Below, one piece after another: positions 63,170 to 64,000 of a stretch of 64,000 nucleotides of DNA. This stretch comes from Gemmatimonadota bacterium. GTDB lineage: Bacteria > Latescibacterota > UBA2968. Positions within the stretch are counted from its first letter, which is position 1, and every line of letters starts with the position of its first letter. Where the stretch lies: positions 165,029-229,028 of the forward strand of contig PBWH01000023.1 of the NCBI GenBank assembly GCA_002727195.1, written 5' to 3'. A program made the translations under genes and the position numbers. Below the pieces are notes generated by a model, which saw nothing but the letters and a program-made list of their open reading frames with translations, did not search any database and was not told where the DNA came from.

Positions 63170-64000
63170 CTACTCGGGATGAAAGGGTTTCGCTTCGCTT
63201 CGCGTGTCCCAGTCTTCCTTGTAAGCATCGATGTAGGCCTGGTAGAACGACTTTGCCTGTTTGGACAGTCCGTTGAGGTAGCCGTCGAGCATGAACCAGG
63301 GCTGATCGGTGAAGTAGTCGAAGTTGAGGCTGGATGAGGCGGCGTAGGTGAGCATCAGCGTGCGACGTCGTTTGTCTACGTGGTATCGACCTCGATGCAG
63401 ACCAAGCGGGTTGAATGCGAGGGCGTCGCCTGGCTCCAGTGCGATCCTCTGGGCGCCAGGCATGTCGTTCGAGCGGTTGTTCGCCTGGTCGTCCGCCTTC
63501 CGGATGTGATACTCCTCATCGGTGTCCCACCGAAGATGTGACTTCGGAACATATTCCACGTCATCGCTCGGGTCGAGAGCGACCTGAAGTTGCACCCCTT
63601 TCGCGGGATGTGCTCTCACCCGCATCAACTCCTTTTCTGCCTCGTCATTCTCCGATCTGAACTGTGAGTCCCGGTGCCAATTTCCGTCGCGGGGGTCGAT
63701 CAGCGGGTTAAAGAAGAGACTCGTGCACTTGAACAGTGGGGGCTCCGCGAGGATTTCCTCGACCACGTTCAGAACCGCAGGATTGGATGCGGCTTCGAGG
63801 ATGGTGGATGGACCTTCCGGTAGCGGCTTGGCGTAGCCCGGGTGGTTCAGGTGACGCATGACGTTTGATTCAGGACCGCCACCTGGCTCACCCTTCTCGG
63901 GGTTCTCCACGCGCCAGTGCTCGAGGATGGACTCGCAGACGGGCTTCAGTTTGTCGACCAGCGCATCGTCGAAGAGGTTGCGGACGACGATGTAGCCTTC
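63170..64000 (-). CDS. Phytanoyl-CoA dioxygenase-family protein, 5' end outside window
   Basis: 277 codons are open to the edge of the window (EGYIVVRNLFDDALVDKLKP begins at base 64000), so the start lies further right. Iron ligands are GNWHRDSQF (H-x-D) and GLHRGRYH (distal His), with the 2-oxoglutarate Arg in RRRTLMLTY. The N-terminal PLPEGPSTILEAASNPAVL is a family-typical segment. It should be an Fe(II)/2OG hydroxylase of a small molecule. Such genes are strongly expanded in Poribacteria- and Latescibacteria-type genomes. No neighbour in view gives the substrate. Confidence 0.92.
   Translation of the reverse strand, partial: EGYIVVRNLFDDALVDKLKPVCESILEHWRVENPEKGEPGGGPESNVMRHLNHPGYAKPLPEGPSTILEAASNPAVLNVVEEILAEPPLFKCTSLFFNPLIDPRDGNWHRDSQFRSENDEAEKELMRVRAHPAKGVQLQVALDPSDDVEYVPKSHLRWDTDEEYHIRKADDQANNRSNDMPGAQRIALEPGDALAFNPLGLHRGRYHVDKRRRTLMLTYAASSSLNFDYFTDQPWFMLDGYLNGLSKQAKSFYQAYIDAYKEDWDTRSEAKPFHPE

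Overview
The window is about 58-60% GC and densely coded. The gene set points to an uncultured Gram-negative of the Fibrobacteres-Chlorobi-Bacteroidetes side of the tree, or a neighbour such as Latescibacterota or Poribacteria. The evidence is a TonB receptor with a carboxypeptidase-like N-terminal domain, a secreted protein ending in a type-IX-like sorting domain next to a PorV-like barrel, a BamA/TamA-like barrel, and many degradative enzymes (sulfatase, two mandelate-racemase-type enzymes, phytanoyl-CoA-type dioxygenase, amidohydrolase, ceramidase-like hydrolase, two sugar-phosphate-isomerase-like proteins). The phylum is an inference from gene content; no rRNA is present.

Layout. 155-8254 (+): a cell-surface block of small barrel, TonB receptor, large exported protein with C-terminal sorting domain and PorV-like barrel, closed by a clear terminator. 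8409-10577 (+): a degenerate 5'-nucleotidase fused to a barrel-like C-terminus. 10892-12866 (-): moaB, a GNAT acetyltransferase and a TIM-barrel isomerase-like protein. 13073-15316 (+): a transketolase-like enzyme. 15377-19638 (-): a barrel protein, a DUF3047-type protein, an Ntn-type asparaginase and an amidohydrolase. 19990-24990 (-): ferredoxin FdxA, an unknown protein, a siroheme nitrite/sulfite reductase with a HEPN-like tail, moaA and a pentapeptide-repeat protein, with sigma70-like promoters. 25347-28361 (+): M28 peptidase and sulfatase. 28528-40729 (-): a housekeeping block in transcription order tig-clpP-clpX-engB, a D-threonine-aldolase-like enzyme, class V aminotransferase, serA, purA, and a glycosyltransferase/TPR fusion. 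41030-46417 (+): enolase-superfamily enzyme, beta-helix protein, isomerase-like protein, purF. 46463-48866 (-): a broken reading frame and a large membrane protein. 49153-51624 (+): a decayed CBM48 gene, a peroxiredoxin/2OG-oxygenase fusion and a rhamnonate-dehydratase-like enzyme. 51754-55379 (-): MFS transporter, ceramidase-like protein, alpha/beta hydrolase. 55675-56526 (+): a group-2 sigma factor behind a sigma54-type promoter. 56696-57011 (-): an htrA remnant. 57157-63020 (+): FAD oxidase, two aldo/keto reductases, CDGSH protein, DoxX protein and a BamA-like barrel. 63170-64000 (-): a PhyH dioxygenase running off the window.

Two themes stand out. First, gaps between genes are filled with several families of short dispersed repeats; one 9-base-periodic family lies in the same orientation in all seven copies seen. 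Second, several genes are visibly decayed or lack a start (CBM48 gene, htrA remnant, the frame at 46463-46864, the MFS transporter N-terminus), often beside those repeats. No rRNA, tRNA, CRISPR array, transposase or prophage was recognised. The best candidates for undescribed biology are the TonB/sorting-domain/PorV surface block, the inactive-looking nucleotidase-barrel fusion, the HEPN-tailed reductase cluster, and the sigma54-controlled sigma70-family gene.
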